From NCBI GenBank assembly GCA_036346205.1, contig JARFJB010001603.1:1595001-1659000 (forward strand): a DNA stretch of 64,000 nt. The letters are read 5' to 3'. The DNA comes from Vesta saturnalis (taxonomy: Eukaryota > Arthropoda > Insecta > Coleoptera > Lampyridae). This document shows, piece after piece, positions 11,600 to 23,526 of the stretch. The notes under the pieces are model-generated. The model made no database searches, was not told the origin of the DNA, and worked only from the letters and a program-made list of their open reading frames with translations. How positions within the stretch are numbered: position 1 is the stretch's first letter; each line of letters begins with the position of its first letter. Made by a program: the position numbers and the translations under genes.

Positions 11600-13495
11600 A
11601 ATGTCAGAATTATAATTACTTTTTTTTATTACTAAGTAGAAATTATGTCATTTAGGAATTAATATAAACAACTGTTGTTTTCGCAACAACGAAAGTTAAC
11701 TATGGAATAAATGTAAAAATGATTACCGCATCAATAGAAACATATGGGTAACAAGTGGATTTATATGTTTAATTGTACTTTTATGCACATATTTACATTT
11801 TCAATTTAAGAACTAAATAAATGTATACTGGGTGATTATGATTATTAACTTTCTCTGATCAACTTTTTCGATCGTGATCATTTTTGTTTAGTACGTCAAG
11901 CTTTATAGATATAATTTAAATAATAACTTAAATTTAAGATAATGTGTCTTGGTCGTCATATTTAATTGTTTCTGCCGAAGCATTACGATGTTTTAATAAA
12001 ACAATTTAACAATGATATGAAACAACTGTACAAAATTTTTAGTAGCAAAAAAAAACACAGTACACATCAAATTCTTTCAATTTTACTTGTGCTTGTTTAA
12101 ATTATCAATTACATTGTATTGTGAGGTCATGCGTTCCACACATCAGATTTTTTTAAAACGGGGCTGTAGTCAGCACTTGCCTCATGTTGAGTTAGATTAA
12201 GTTTGCTTTGCAAATTTCTGACAGATTCCTTCCTGCAAGGCCGTAATGATACTTTTCGTCTGCTCTACTTCGTTAGCAGATTTTTGCCATTAATACAGCT
12301 TCATTCTATGTCTGTGGCTGTTGATAATTTGACATTGTTAGGTATTTAAATTTTATTAGATATTTATTTTTAACTTTGATCCGCGATAGTTTGCGACGGG
12401 TCGCCGATATAACTTGCGTGGCATGATACCGATTATACATTCGACGCTTAAGAGAAGATTTCACTGCACACACTTTATCGTTCAAAACTCGCTTTTGTAC
12501 AACAATCATTGTTACATTACAATTTAGCGTCCATCGTGTGGGAAACAAATAGACAAATTTGACAAAATTGTCAAATGATTCGTTGTTACATTACAAATTG
12601 GCAACCGAAGTGGGGCAAAGTTAATTAATTAAAGATTAAGTCTTAAATTTTTAGACATCATTACAGTATCGTGTTTTTAATGATATTTAAAAAATTTTTT
12701 ATCAATCCAGTGGAATTATTTTGTGTTTATATTTATTTCTATATCAAAATGTTTTTAGTAAAACTGTAACACTGAAAAGTAATTCACAATCGTTAAGTAA
12801 ATAAAATGATTACATTCTGTATAACTTACATAACTCACTTTATATAATTTATTTTGGGAATCTAATTCAAATAATCGCTACCTTGTACGTAAGTCTGTTG
12901 CGCATACTTCAGATGAATTAGTTCGACCGTGATTTTTTTGTTGAGCTTAAATTAAAATTTCTTTCTATTGTATTTTGTAATTTTTACAATAAATTTATTC
13001 ATTTAACATCGATTTAATGTAATATTCTATCAATCATCAAAACAAATCCTTTCCCCCTTTTTTTTGACACATGTAAAAATGTAATCGATTTGTAATTACG
13101 GTATGACGCAAACAATTCAATAAATAGGTTAACACAAATTTGCAGAATTTATGGGGCTTCGGTTTTTATATAAATCGATAACTTTTATGTAAGATACACG
13201 TTACATGATTAAATTGAAACGAAAATTGCACTTTTTTAATGTTTTAATACACAAAGGCGCGCCAAGATACGTGTGTTAAAATCCTTGAACCCTAAATACT
13301 GATATTCAATCAATTTTCAAAAAAATTTGTTAGCAACACATAAGATTTACACATTCCTCAAGTCTAACTTCGCACTTCTACGATCATCACTAGCTTTTAT
13401 TAATTTATATGAATTTCATGAATCAAAATGAAAGAAACATTTAATACTGGAATATCTTATTTTGTGATTTTATAGGTCTGACATATTTCTAAAGT
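11600..13495. other. AT-rich stretch without recognised gene
   Basis: Only short frames; the longest (80 codons, minus strand, 12,306-12,548) is basic and resembles nothing I know. A TACAGGGTGTA motif at 13,499-13,509 looks like a solitary mariner TIR end, but its partner was not found. Confidence 0.55.
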
Positions 13496-13707
13496 TTATA
13501 CAGGGTGTATACGAAAGGTTTCTTATAAAACAAAAGACGCAAATATTTACGCTGTGTGTTGTAAGGTTATTTTGACGCATCGTGTATATGCGGTGTTTTG
13601 ATAACGTATGTAACGTATTTTGAATGTAAATGTGTGAGTTCGCATGAAAAAAAAATTTTTTTTGTGTATGCAGAATGTTGGTGTAAATGAGTTTACGACT
13701 ATTCTCA

Positions 13708-13805
13708 GCGGTCAATTCCCCGCGCGACATTTCATCGCAGACAATTCATTGCACGAAAATTTCTAGCGTACGACAATTTATCGCGGACAACAATTTATCG
13801 CATTA
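13708..13805 (+). repeat. MULE left terminal inverted repeat with ATCGC subrepeats
   Basis: Contains GACATTTCATCGC, GACAATTCATTGC, GACAATTTATCGC and ACAATTTATCGC in series; inverted partner at 15,925-16,012. Such clustered short motifs may be transposase binding sites (inference). Confidence 0.8.
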
Positions 13806-13820
13806 ATCAGTATATTTTAA

Positions 13821-14168
13821 GAAAACAATGAAAAGTTCAATACCATGTTTATTGTGGTCATGTCATATAAACCTAGGTACTATTACATTATACTACTAAA
13901 TTATTACTATGTTACTATTTAACTAAAATTAGACTTGAAAACAATGAAAAGTAACATACCATGTTTATTGTGGTGATGTCATATAAACCTAGGTACTATT
14001 ACATTATACTACTAAATTATCACTATGTTACTATTTAACTAAAATTAGACTTGAAAACAATGAAAAGTTCAATACCATGTTTATTGAGGTAATGTCATAT
14101 AAACCTAGGTACTATTACATTATACTACTAAATTATCAGTATGTTACTATTTAACTAAAATTAGACTT
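13821..14168. repeat. three tandem copies of a 116-bp unit
   Basis: Units start at 13,821, 13,937 and 14,053, each beginning GAAAACAATGAAAAG and containing CCATGTTTATTG and AAACCTAGGTACTATTACA. The copies are almost identical, so the expansion is young. It lies between the left TIR and the 3' end of the transposase. Confidence 0.97.
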
Positions 14169-15556
14169 GAAGTTGAAAATTATGTGCAATTCCGCGAAGA
14201 AAATCAACTGTCGTTCTGTCACCGTACGTTTCCACAACCTGAATGCGCCGTGAGGTATCCTTGTATACTTTCTTCTGTCGCACTACATTTCCAGCCACAA
14301 ATTGTTCAATCTTAAGTTTATTTAAACTCTCTTCTTTCTGTAATGCTTTTATCAGCTTCCACAAGGTAGGATGACAAGCATTCACAATAGAAGAAAAACT
14401 GTTGTGTCATCCTTCAACGGCATTATTGGTACGTGCAATACCTTCTGCGACCATTGCATGACAATTCCATAAACTTATAGGAAATAATGGCGGTTTCCTT
14501 CGCCCTCTTCTATCAACTCGACCTATCCAAGTATCTTCAAAATAATTAAGTCAGTATCTCTTCATTTTGATTATAAAATTCTGTGTCCAGTAATACACCG
14601 AATGCATCAGTAACATCATCTTCAGGCACAAACGCGAGGGCGGCAAGTAGTCGTATGTTCAAGGCAAAATCTGGATTTTGTGTATATTGGTTTTGAAGAC
14701 CGGTAACCTGCGTATGTCGCCACAGGCACTGTGGGAAGTGAAAAAAGCAGCCTCGTATTCTTGTATCCGGGAACTCATTACTCACTGCATTCATAGCCGA
14801 CTTCTCAAAGTCCATAAGAATCGTAGAGGGTTGAAGGCCAGGTTTTAATGTTTTTAAAGCTCCAAATAAACGTCTGTACGTGTCTTTATTCTTGTTAGGA
14901 AGGAGGGCGTATACGGTTGGAATTACGTAGCTGTACTGAACACCATGTATAGTGTAAATCTGAGCAAACAGCCGTGGAGCTGTTGAAAATGTGCCATCCG
15001 CGTACCAATGCTCGCAACGTGCCATATATTCCAGGTTTGTTTTAGTTGTAAACAGTAAAATTCTATCTTCTGCGGGACCAGTATCAAACAATAAAAATAA
15101 TTCGCCAGTAGATGTGATGGTATACTCGCGAGGAATTTCGAGTTCCAGTAATGATGTAGGATTTGCAGGAACACCTTCTACTTTGGCACGCACACGTTGG
15201 ATGGTCCTTCTCATTGAAGAAAGTTGTGGCAGCCTGCCACACGCGGCTGCAGACAAACCCTCAGAGGTAGTTGCTACTATCAGTTGAGTAATTGGTTCGG
15301 TTTGCTTCGCCAAACGTTTCATTCTCTGCATGGCTTCCCTTGCCTCGACTTCAGCAGCATCCGGAATATGATTATGGGGGGTATTCTTCACTATTGTATC
15401 TCCCAGTGAATGAACGCGTCCAGTACAACGCCACTTGTGATAATGAGCACATTTCCAAATAACCTTTTCGTTACTTGTTCTTTCTTTACTATACATGTAG
15501 CCGATACACACCAACATTCTGCGGCTTTTTTCACTGTAAATAAACTGTAACACCAT
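14161..15556 (-). pseudogene. MULE transposase with N-terminal FLYWCH zinc finger
   Basis: I take ATG at 15,556 (MVLQFIYSEKSRRMLVC) as the start, because the longer frame upstream opens at a TTG. Residues about 5-70 form a FLYWCH finger (GYMYSK, WKCAHYHKWRCTGR, HNH). The catalytic part has HWYADGTFSTAP (first D), STILMDFEKSAMNA (second D), CFFHFPQCLWRH (the C-H pair of MULEs) and, after a frameshift near 14,540, RTNNAVEG followed by a TGA and HNSF. In relatives this reads TNNxVEGWH and holds the catalytic E, so the stop is one mutated W codon (near 14,404). A 74-codon C-terminal frame then runs to 14,161. The protein would be about 460 residues, usual for the family. Two lesions only, so the element was active not long ago on an evolutionary scale (inference). 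Confidence 0.9.
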
Positions 15557-15634
15557 CTTTTCAGTTTTGCGGTTTGCAGCACAATAAATTTTTTCATCAC
15601 AGATCCTCTGTTTTATATTCAAATGGCAACCCCT

Positions 15635-15845
15635 AATTGCATGAAGAATTCCTTACTACGTTAATATAACAAACAACATACCAAATCTTTACTTATTATC
15701 ACGTATCATTAACATTCCCTAATTATAGTGATTTCGTAATTGCCTAAAGAATTCCTAACTACATTAATATAACAAACAACATTCCAAATCTTTACTTATT
15801 GTCACGTATCATTAACATTCCCTAATTATGGTGATTTCGTAATTA
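15635..15845. repeat. two tandem copies of a 103-bp unit
   Basis: Units begin at 15,635 and 15,738 (AATTGC, AAGAATTCCT, AACAAACAACAT, CAAATCTTTACTTATT, CACGTATCATTAACATTCCC). They lie between the transposase start and the right TIR and may overlap its promoter. Confidence 0.95.
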
Positions 15846-15924
15846 GCAACCCTTTGTTCTGTGGTTCACTGGCAATGAAAGACTCGTAGAGTTTTAAAAG
15901 TAACAATTACATTGAAAATGCGAC

Positions 15925-16017
15925 GAATTGTCGTTGCGATAAATTGTCTCAGCGATGAAATGTCTGACGACAAATAGCCCGCGATGAATTGTCATGCGGT
16001 GAACTGACCGCGACACC
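15925..16017 (-). repeat. MULE right terminal inverted repeat
   Basis: Complement holds GACAATTCATCGC, GACATTTCATCGC, GACAATTTATCGC and GACAATTCGTCGC; pairs with the left TIR at 13,708-13,805. Confidence 0.8.
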
Positions 16018-16028
16018 GGTGTAAATGA

Positions 16029-17830
16029 TAAGCCACTGGAATTTAATGACGCATTAGTAATCATATGATAGAATATTTGAATGTTGTAGAAAGATTTTTG
16101 TGTTGAAAGCATTAAATTTGGTTGAGAAATAATGTTTTGCTACAATTTTTACTGGGACGGTAGTGGCAAGAGACTACTTGTTTTGCTACTGTGTATGAAA
16201 GAATTTGGACCAATGAAATGGTTGTGGACGTATGAATGAATGAGTTTATGATATATTGACATTGTATTAATGTGCAGTAAGGAATATGGATGCATATTTT
16301 TCGTTTGTAGAAGTTTGGTAATATTGTGCAATAGGAAAATTGGATATATCTTCAAGAATCAAGTTCTTAGAATGTGAGATAGTTGGCTAAATTGTGGGGA
16401 AGGAGGATTCGCCCACATGTGAATCTTTCACAGAAAGTTGAGTTATGATCTGAAAAATGTACTGTATGAACATAATTGCAATTAATGGTTTTTTTTCGGA
16501 GAGTTTTCATTAAATCTAAAAGTTCAAGATGGCTACGTTCTTCTTACTTTTCGTTTGCGTTGGGTCTATACGGACTTCCACTCGGCAAGGAAACGTGTGA
16601 GATCTCGTTTGTGATAGGTGAATTTTGATGTTAGCGCGAATATATTGTAACGTTTGGTAATATGGCGGGCATAAGGCATATACGAGAGCCCAATTGAAGG
16701 GATGGAGAGTTAGAATCGATGAAAGTTAAGTAAAGATCGCTCGCGCGTTGTTTTTGAAGGGACCATTAGAATGGTCATTTTTCGATTTTGTTTATCCAAT
16801 AACCCAAAAGGGAATAAATCGTATACAGACATTCATAAATAAATAATTTATTGTGAGTTGAAGATAATGTCATTTTCTTCAAGAAATTTAAAAAGTGCGA
16901 AAGCAAATTTAAAAATAACACAGCAAATAATTTGTTGATAGTGAAAGAGTCCGTGAACATATGCGAGTGAACTATAGACACTGCGCTCGCGAGTATTACA
17001 GCCGAATGTTTTAACGGATACGGCTGTCTTCTCTGTGTTGTGCACAGTGCATTTGCAAATTTTAAAATGATTATTGAAAGCAGACCATATGGATAAAGGA
17101 TTAATTAATATAAATTGTAAGGATTAGTTTTAGATTTTGTTTGACAGATACAAGTACGATTATCTTTTAAGTACATTTTAAATTGTTGCGTTAATCATTG
17201 TTCATTGTGGGTAAAAGGGATAATCGAACTTTGTCTATATTTAATGTGTTTAGTAGGTATTGATATTTTGGGGGACTTCTTAATCTTTAGGCATTGAATT
17301 TTTGTGGTTTTCTTTAAGCCTCGTATTTGTACATATTTACAATTGCAAATTTATCATTATATATATATATATATATATATATAAATTTTTAGAACCCATT
17401 AATTTACCTAACGGGTTGCATCTTTTGATAATTGAAATTAATCTTTGTTTACTTTGAGTTTAATGATCAATTTAAAATTGCGTAATGAGCCAGATCGATT
17501 ACAAAATTTTATTTTAACTACTTTGGATTGTTTTACAGTCAATCAAATGCAGAACACTACAAACAGAATATTTTTATTAAGCATAAACTACAGATTTGAA
17601 GCATTAAAATTTAAACCTAATGATCAATGTCTAAATACGATTTTTAAAGATAAAGTATTAATAAAATATAAAGATATTATTTATGATGAAAGCATAAAGC
17701 ACTGACCGTTCTATTTTAAATTATTCAGAAATTAATGAATATTTTGTTTAGATAAAAATTATTAAACTGATTACTTCCATTACTTTGATTCTTTTCTAAA
17801 TTATATTGCTTATTTGCTTCAGTTTTATAA
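16029..17830. other. no recognised gene; (TA)n at 17,357-17,383
   Basis: Short frames only, including an 86-codon plus-strand frame at 17,445-17,705 (K, N, I-rich) that I cannot assign, and a 23-codon signal-peptide-like frame at 16,529. No structural repeats apart from the short (TA)n array. Confidence 0.5.
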
Positions 17831-17832
17831 TA

Positions 17833-19020
17833 CAGGGTCCGCCAAAGAAATCTGATGTTTTTAATGTATAGTACGAAGTCAGTGCATTACGAAGAATAGC
17901 GGTTAGTGTGGAGAAACCATCGTTAGTAGTTCCCATTTCAGTACTCATGGAAGAGTGGAGTAGTGAACATCGCGCATTCGTTATCGAAACGTATTTTAAA
18001 AATAGTGATTCGGTGGTCAAGATACAGCGTTTATTTAGCACGCATTTCAACATTGGACGTCATGGTAGTGTTCCATGCCGTAACACAATTAAATTATGGG
18101 TTCAAAATTTTCGTCGACATGCGTCTGCAATGAAAGTTAAACCACCAGGGATGCGTCGCAGTGTTCGAATACTAAAAAATGTTCAGAAAGTAAGAACAGC
18201 CATCCAATGAACTCCATGTATTTCAGTTAAGCGACAAGCAATTTCTTTAACACTCCATGAAACAACAGTACGGTATTTTGCATAAGGACTTACACGCTGA
18301 CAATGTCTTGAACGGCTTAATTATGTCTGATGAAGTGCATTTTGAGTTAACAGGATGTGTAAACAAACAAAATTATTGGTGTTCAGAAAATCCCGGACAG
18401 CTCCATCAACGACCTCTGCATAGCCACAAGGTAACTGTATGGTGCGGAGTCGCGATTCTCTACAATTGGTCCATATTTTTTTGAAGATGGTGTTGGAAAT
18501 GCTGTCACGGTTAATTCGCAACGATATGTGGAAATGTTGAATAACTTTTTGGAACCAGAGCTTCGTCGACAAAACATTGATATGAGTACTGCTGTGTGAG
18601 CTGTTGCTCCAACAGCTCACACAGCACAAGCGTCAATAGCTCGACTGCATGAAATGTTTCCAGCAGCAGTAGTTTCGCGGCATGGTCTCCCGACCTGACC
18701 GTTTGTGATTATTGGCTATGGGGTTATCTTAAGAGCAAGGTGTATTTAAATAAACCGCAAACAATTCAGCAATTAAAAGAAAACATTTGCAATGAAATTC
18801 GTGAAATTCCTATGAATATGCTAGAGCGCGTAATGAACAATTTGGAGACCGTTTTGGAACAGTGTGTACGCGGTGAAATACATCATTTAAGCGACACTAT
18901 TTTCCACAAATAAAATGGCATGTAATATATTATCGATTACTTGTATGTGAAAATAAATATCTTGTTACATAAATTTGTAGTTGAATACCAAAGATCGTCA
19001 GGTTCCTTCGGTGTACCCTG
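17833..19020 (+). mobile_element. Tc1/mariner-superfamily element with both TIRs, inactive
   Basis: Left end CAGGGTCCGCCAAAGAAATC (17,833) and the complement of the right end CAGGGTACACCGAAGGAACC (ending 19,020) form matching TIRs flanked by TA on both sides, the usual mariner target duplication. Size about 1.19 kb, the normal range for such elements. Confidence 0.9.
17947..18913 (+). pseudogene. mariner-type transposase, broken
   Basis: Start MEEWSSEHRAFVIETYFKNS followed by SVVKIQRLFSTHFNI and NTIKLWVQNFRRHASAMKVK: the N-terminal helix-turn-helix region typical of this insect family (residues 1-70). Stop codons follow from about residue 88. Catalytic-domain pieces are visible in shifting frames: MSDEVHFELTGCVNKQNYW near 18,324 and KVTVWCGVA near 18,430; then YFF-, EDGVGNAVTVNSQRYVEML-like text near 18,480-18,540 and SPDLTVCDYWLWG-like text near 18,690. 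Part between the HTH region and the first catalytic D is deleted. The frame ends near 18,913, about 107 bases before the right TIR. Clearly non-functional. Confidence 0.8.
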
Positions 19021-19022
19021 TA

Positions 19023-22000
19023 TAAACGTATACGTCTGCGAGAGGTACTTAAAAAGTATTCAAATTAACGTTTTATGATTTGGAATTTTCATCTGTACAA
19101 GGCGTGCTCACGGCGACCTATGTATTTCAAAATTTTCTTGAGCTTTTGGATTAATTTCTTTTAAAGTGTGATTGAATTTGAGTGGTTTTACTGAGTAGGC
19201 TAGTAGGTTCGGTCTTCCACAATAAGATAGGATTAATTTGCCATCCCTATTTATTTTAGCAAAATTTGGAATTGTGGTGCGTCTAGAGACAATTTTTTCC
19301 CGACTGAGCATAGTGAGTTGTAGATTTATGGTAAGTGTAAAGTGTTTGAAGCTCACTTTCAATCATTTTACTCCTTATATCGAGCCCGCCCATTTGTACT
19401 GTAGCTGGCTTGGCAACCCACTTACTTCGGTAAGCCTGTACGACACCTAGTGCGATTTGGACGTGTAACAGTGTATTAAATGAGAATTGTGTATTACAAA
19501 AGAATATCTAACTCTTCTTGTTCAAATATTAATCGCTTATGTAAAAGTAAACCTGGCACAAGTGAGGCAACAGCACCGAAAATTCTGGATCATCTATTCC
19601 AGTTTAAATTTGAACGTTTTGTTCAGTAACGCATTTAGAATTATACTGAACAAAGTTGCTTAATGACAAATATTTTCTATTTTTCAAAAATCATTTGTGA
19701 GTAATAAATTACGATTACGATTAATTTAGTTGTCTAGTCTACACAATACAACTACACAGTGTAGGTCAAAATATGAGGTGCATATTCCTTAACGAAATAA
19801 TCTTTTGAATTTAGAGTGATACCATTGAGTATTTTACTCAATGGTGATACTTTATAATCCATGATTAAGATACACCATTTACGCACAGCGAAGGTCGTCT
19901 GTGGATACCCTTAAATAAATAATTTTCTGTGCATCTAAGGTCAAACTCCCGTTAACTTTCTTTGTATTCTTTAACAAGGGGATCTTTTTTTAATTGATCA
20001 CTTACTATTTATACTTTTTATGACAATCTCCATTTCTTTGAATGTATTGATTTACTTAAACGTTTTTCGTACAAGAACGCAATTATGTCAGTAGTGGAGC
20101 TGCAATCTGGCATACTCAATACGAAATTAATATCAAATGAAGCAAAGTAAATAGATTCAAGTAGAGATCATAGCAACAAAACAATCATTACAGAAAATGG
20201 CAAACTGTAAAGATATCGGATTATCGCTGGAATGAGATAGGGAAACCACGCTTAGCATTCGATTCTCTGTTATCTCCAAATCAAGCGACCAGGGAACTCT
20301 TCATTGAAATAGTTCATAAAAAACGAATTAATCAAGAAGAGTGTTCCATCGTGCTAGTACTAGTATCGCAAAGCTCTCTCAAAACTCCTAAGTACTTTTT
20401 GCTTGTTAAGTTTTCTTTATTAAGACTGGAACCTAAATTTCTATTTTCGATAAGCCCCGTACTGTTAAAGTTTCGGGTAAATAAGTATGCACTTCCGTGA
20501 TCAGGGTGAGTTTTGAAGTACCCAACAACGGAGACTTTGTGAATCGACTCTACACTGCGCGAGGACACCAAGCACTTAAGTGCACAGATAATCCATTGTC
20601 ATTAAGTATTGAACCTAAGAATTTCCATTGTATTTCACAAATCCAACTTTTCAACAATTCTGGTATCCTTTGCCGGACTGGACAAACTACAGACAATACC
20701 AAACGAGAAAGAACCGTCCATTTGGCTGCTGAACTTCTTGTAAAGGCAAGTCAGCTTCAGGTGAGATGAAATCAGGCTTAAATACGACGAATCTTATCGT
20801 TTTGAAGTTATGGTATGGATATTACGTATGCACATACACGCCCACAATCGCACGTCAGCATACGCGCATAAACGCTAATACATGCGCACTCTCGCATGCA
20901 CGCACACACCCATAAATAATCACTATCTATAATTGCGCAAAATTTGAAATACTATTAGGTGTATTACATGCTGTATTTTAGGTTCCACTTATATAAGGAG
21001 TCGCTGTTGCATGAAGGAGCAACGAATTAATGTTAATGATGGTGAAGACTTAGATTAAATTTTTTTTAGTTAATATTAAACTAACTGATCATTTATTGCT
21101 AAAAACGTAGAAAGTAATCAAATTGAGTATTTGGAGTTCTGTAGAAGGTATGTTGATCTACAAAAAATAGGCACAATTTATTGTTTATTAGTTTATTACG
21201 AAGGTGATAAACCTGCCACCCGATTGGAAAAAAATACATTTCTTCCCTTTTGTCTCCCTTAATAACAAAACGATATTGCTTATTCCAACATAGTGAACAA
21301 GCAGCTTCATCAATTTCAAACATTTTCACTTACAGCGGGTGCGTTTACTTGTTTGTGGAATTTTGCTAATTGTAAGAATCCATATGCAAACGGGACCATT
21401 AACAGTATAAATTAAATATTATGCATAAAATATAACGTTTCACTATTACATGTTACTGTTACGTATTAACCTCCCGAATGTAGTAACAATCACTTTTAGT
21501 TGAAACTGAAATTAAATTGTTACAAGTTTAAAAATAGTTTTAGGGGTTTTAGTTTAAAGAATAAGAACGCAACGGCATAGATAAAGTTTAATTTCAGAAT
21601 TTAATAAATAATTTCCTTCCCTAACTGCAATTCAAGAAATTTAAATTGGAAAAGATTTTCATTATTAGAAATCGCTTGAATGCTCGTTGATGCTCATTAA
21701 GAAAGCTGCATACAATATGAAAGACCTGGAGATAAAATACTGTTTGATTCTTAGACCGTAATTATTTCCTTTTAAGAATGTATTTTATATCCGAGTTACC
21801 AAATTTATTCGTTACCATTATTATTAAATTTGAGATTCAGACGTAAAATTCAACCATAGCAAATATTTTTTCCAGTAGCAGTCATATAGATATGTAGTAG
21901 AATAATATAGACCTCGGAGATTAATCATCACTGAACATTATAAAATAAATGATTGTTCTTCAGGTAAGCTTAACCTTGAGCAGATGTACCTTATTTTGTT

Positions 22001-23455
22001 CACACCGGAAACCAAGCAAAGTCAATAATTATGGATTTGTACATTTACTGAAGTTTGCTATGGGCTTTTACTTACCTAATTATGTATATAAGGTCTTATG
22101 TGTTTGTAGCAGTGATTTACTGGTGACTGTATTTAGTATATCTATTTACTTCGTGTATTGTTTTACCCTACTAACGTATGAACCGTGTCAGATAGAATAA
22201 AACAGTATATTAAATTATTAAGTCTCGTACTTAACAAAAAGATAGTTATTTGTTTCATTAGTACAAAACCTTCACAGCCGGAAAAAACAATTTATAAATA
22301 ATGCCTAGGCAATACCTTCTTTACCCTAAGGAAAATACTCTTACAACGGTTAGGTTTTCAAATCTTGACTCCAACGGTATGTCCGAAACGTTACGTATGG
22401 TATGATATTCATTTGATTTGTGTACTCAAAGGTATCCTCCAACTAAGTACTGTATAAGTTACTTACATACTCTTATGGGAACTTTGAGGATTTTAATTGG
22501 CATGATTTTACTATTAATTTGTGTTTAAAAAAACTAAAAGTCTTAACAAGGTTTTTGTGGATTAACCTACGGAAAGATCACCATTAAATATGTTCACGCG
22601 TATCCACCATACCTTAAGAGGTGAAACGTGCTAGAGAGGGGCGACATATTAAAAAAATACTAATTTCGTTAATTTCAAGAAAATGTTTACCAACATATTT
22701 TATATAACTTTGTATTTGAAGAATCCGTTTATTGTCTTCCTGCCACTAACAACGCAAACATAATATTTTTAACATGACACACTTACAGGATAAGTATGGA
22801 GGTGTCAATTATGTTTGTATACGTAATCATTGTTATACAATGACGTATTAAATACTTAGAAAACCGATGAATGTGCATCTGACCTGCAAATCATCTCTGG
22901 TTGAGCGTGGTGTACCCTAATTAATTCTTAAAAGATCACTAATCGATTATGGCGATCTACGTGACTAGAACATCGCGCTTTTTACAGTTGTACAGTACAA
23001 GGCAATCTCGCCTCCTTGTATGAGGAAGTACATAGAGATCCTTTGAAAAACGATCTTATAGGCGAACAGATGATCTTGCGGTAAAAGATACTGCGAAAAA
23101 ATCGAACAGAAATGTTATTAAATTGATAGTATGGTACTACTTTATACATTTTATTCAAATTTTAATTGCTTTTCATAACGCTTGAAAATATTTTTTTGAG
23201 GAGGTTTTTTCAACCCATTGCTTTTAAGGCCCCTTCCTTCAAACCCATTTTGCAAACTTGGTCTGTCATCTTGCTCCCGGGCTCCATTTCTAACAGGGGT
23301 TCAGCTAACCCTATTTTCAAACAGCTGGAGACTTGAGGGCTTTCCGGGTTCCCTTTTTTAACAGTAAGTATCCTGTTTCTGACAGCTAAGTTCTGCTATA
23401 CACCTAGCCACTTTTTTTTTGTTAGTATGCTCATGCTTTTGTGTTAGCAATTACT

Positions 23456-23462
<7 letters not shown>
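19023..23462. other. 4.4 kb without recognised gene
   Basis: Only short unassignable frames (for example 76 codons on the minus strand at 21,099-21,329 with a C..C pair, and 83 codons on the plus strand at 21,949-22,200). A perfect 11-bp hairpin ACCATTGAGTA...TACTCAATGGT lies at about 19,821-19,845. A degenerate CA/CG-rich tract covers 20,829-20,913. The GC-richer piece at 23,200-23,400 has no coding sign. Confidence 0.5.
20829..20913. repeat. degenerate (CA/CG)n tract
   Basis: Repeated GCACATACACGC, GCATGCACGCACACAC-like text, imperfect. Confidence 0.7.

Positions 23463-23521
<59 letters not shown>
23463..23521. repeat. (TA)n microsatellite at the 3' end of a Jockey LINE
   Basis: About 58 bases of pure TA. 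On the minus strand it directly follows the LINE 3' UTR, so it may be the element's tail or an insertion site. Confidence 0.95.

Positions 23522-23522
<1 letters not shown>

Positions 23523-23526
<4 letters not shown>

Larger units (their letters stand above)
13680..16028 (-). mobile_element. FLYWCH-MULE DNA transposon (Phantom-like), nearly complete
   Basis: Both ends carry related inverted sequences built of GACAATT(T/C)ATCGC subrepeats (left about 13,708-13,805, right about 15,925-16,012). Left end reads GCGGTCAATTCCCCGC and the complement of the right end GCGGTCAGTTCACCGC. GGTGTAAATGA occurs directly outside both ends (13,680-13,690 and 16,018-16,028), an 11-bp candidate target duplication in the 8-11 bp range known for MULEs. 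Inside are a transposase on the minus strand and tandem repeats on each side of it (3 x 116 bp and 2 x 103 bp). Confidence 0.85.

Noticed and set aside
13499..13525. CAGGGTGTATACGAAAGG, possible mariner TIR end
   Set aside because: No inverted partner within several kb and no transposase remains, so no element is called.
14991..15409. Plus-strand frames of 98 and 61 codons
   Set aside because: Antisense shadows of the MULE transposase, whose minus-strand frame has clear domain motifs.
16529..16600. 23-codon signal-peptide-like frame MATFFLLFVCVGS
   Set aside because: Too short, no continuation by plausible splicing found, no flanking gene evidence.
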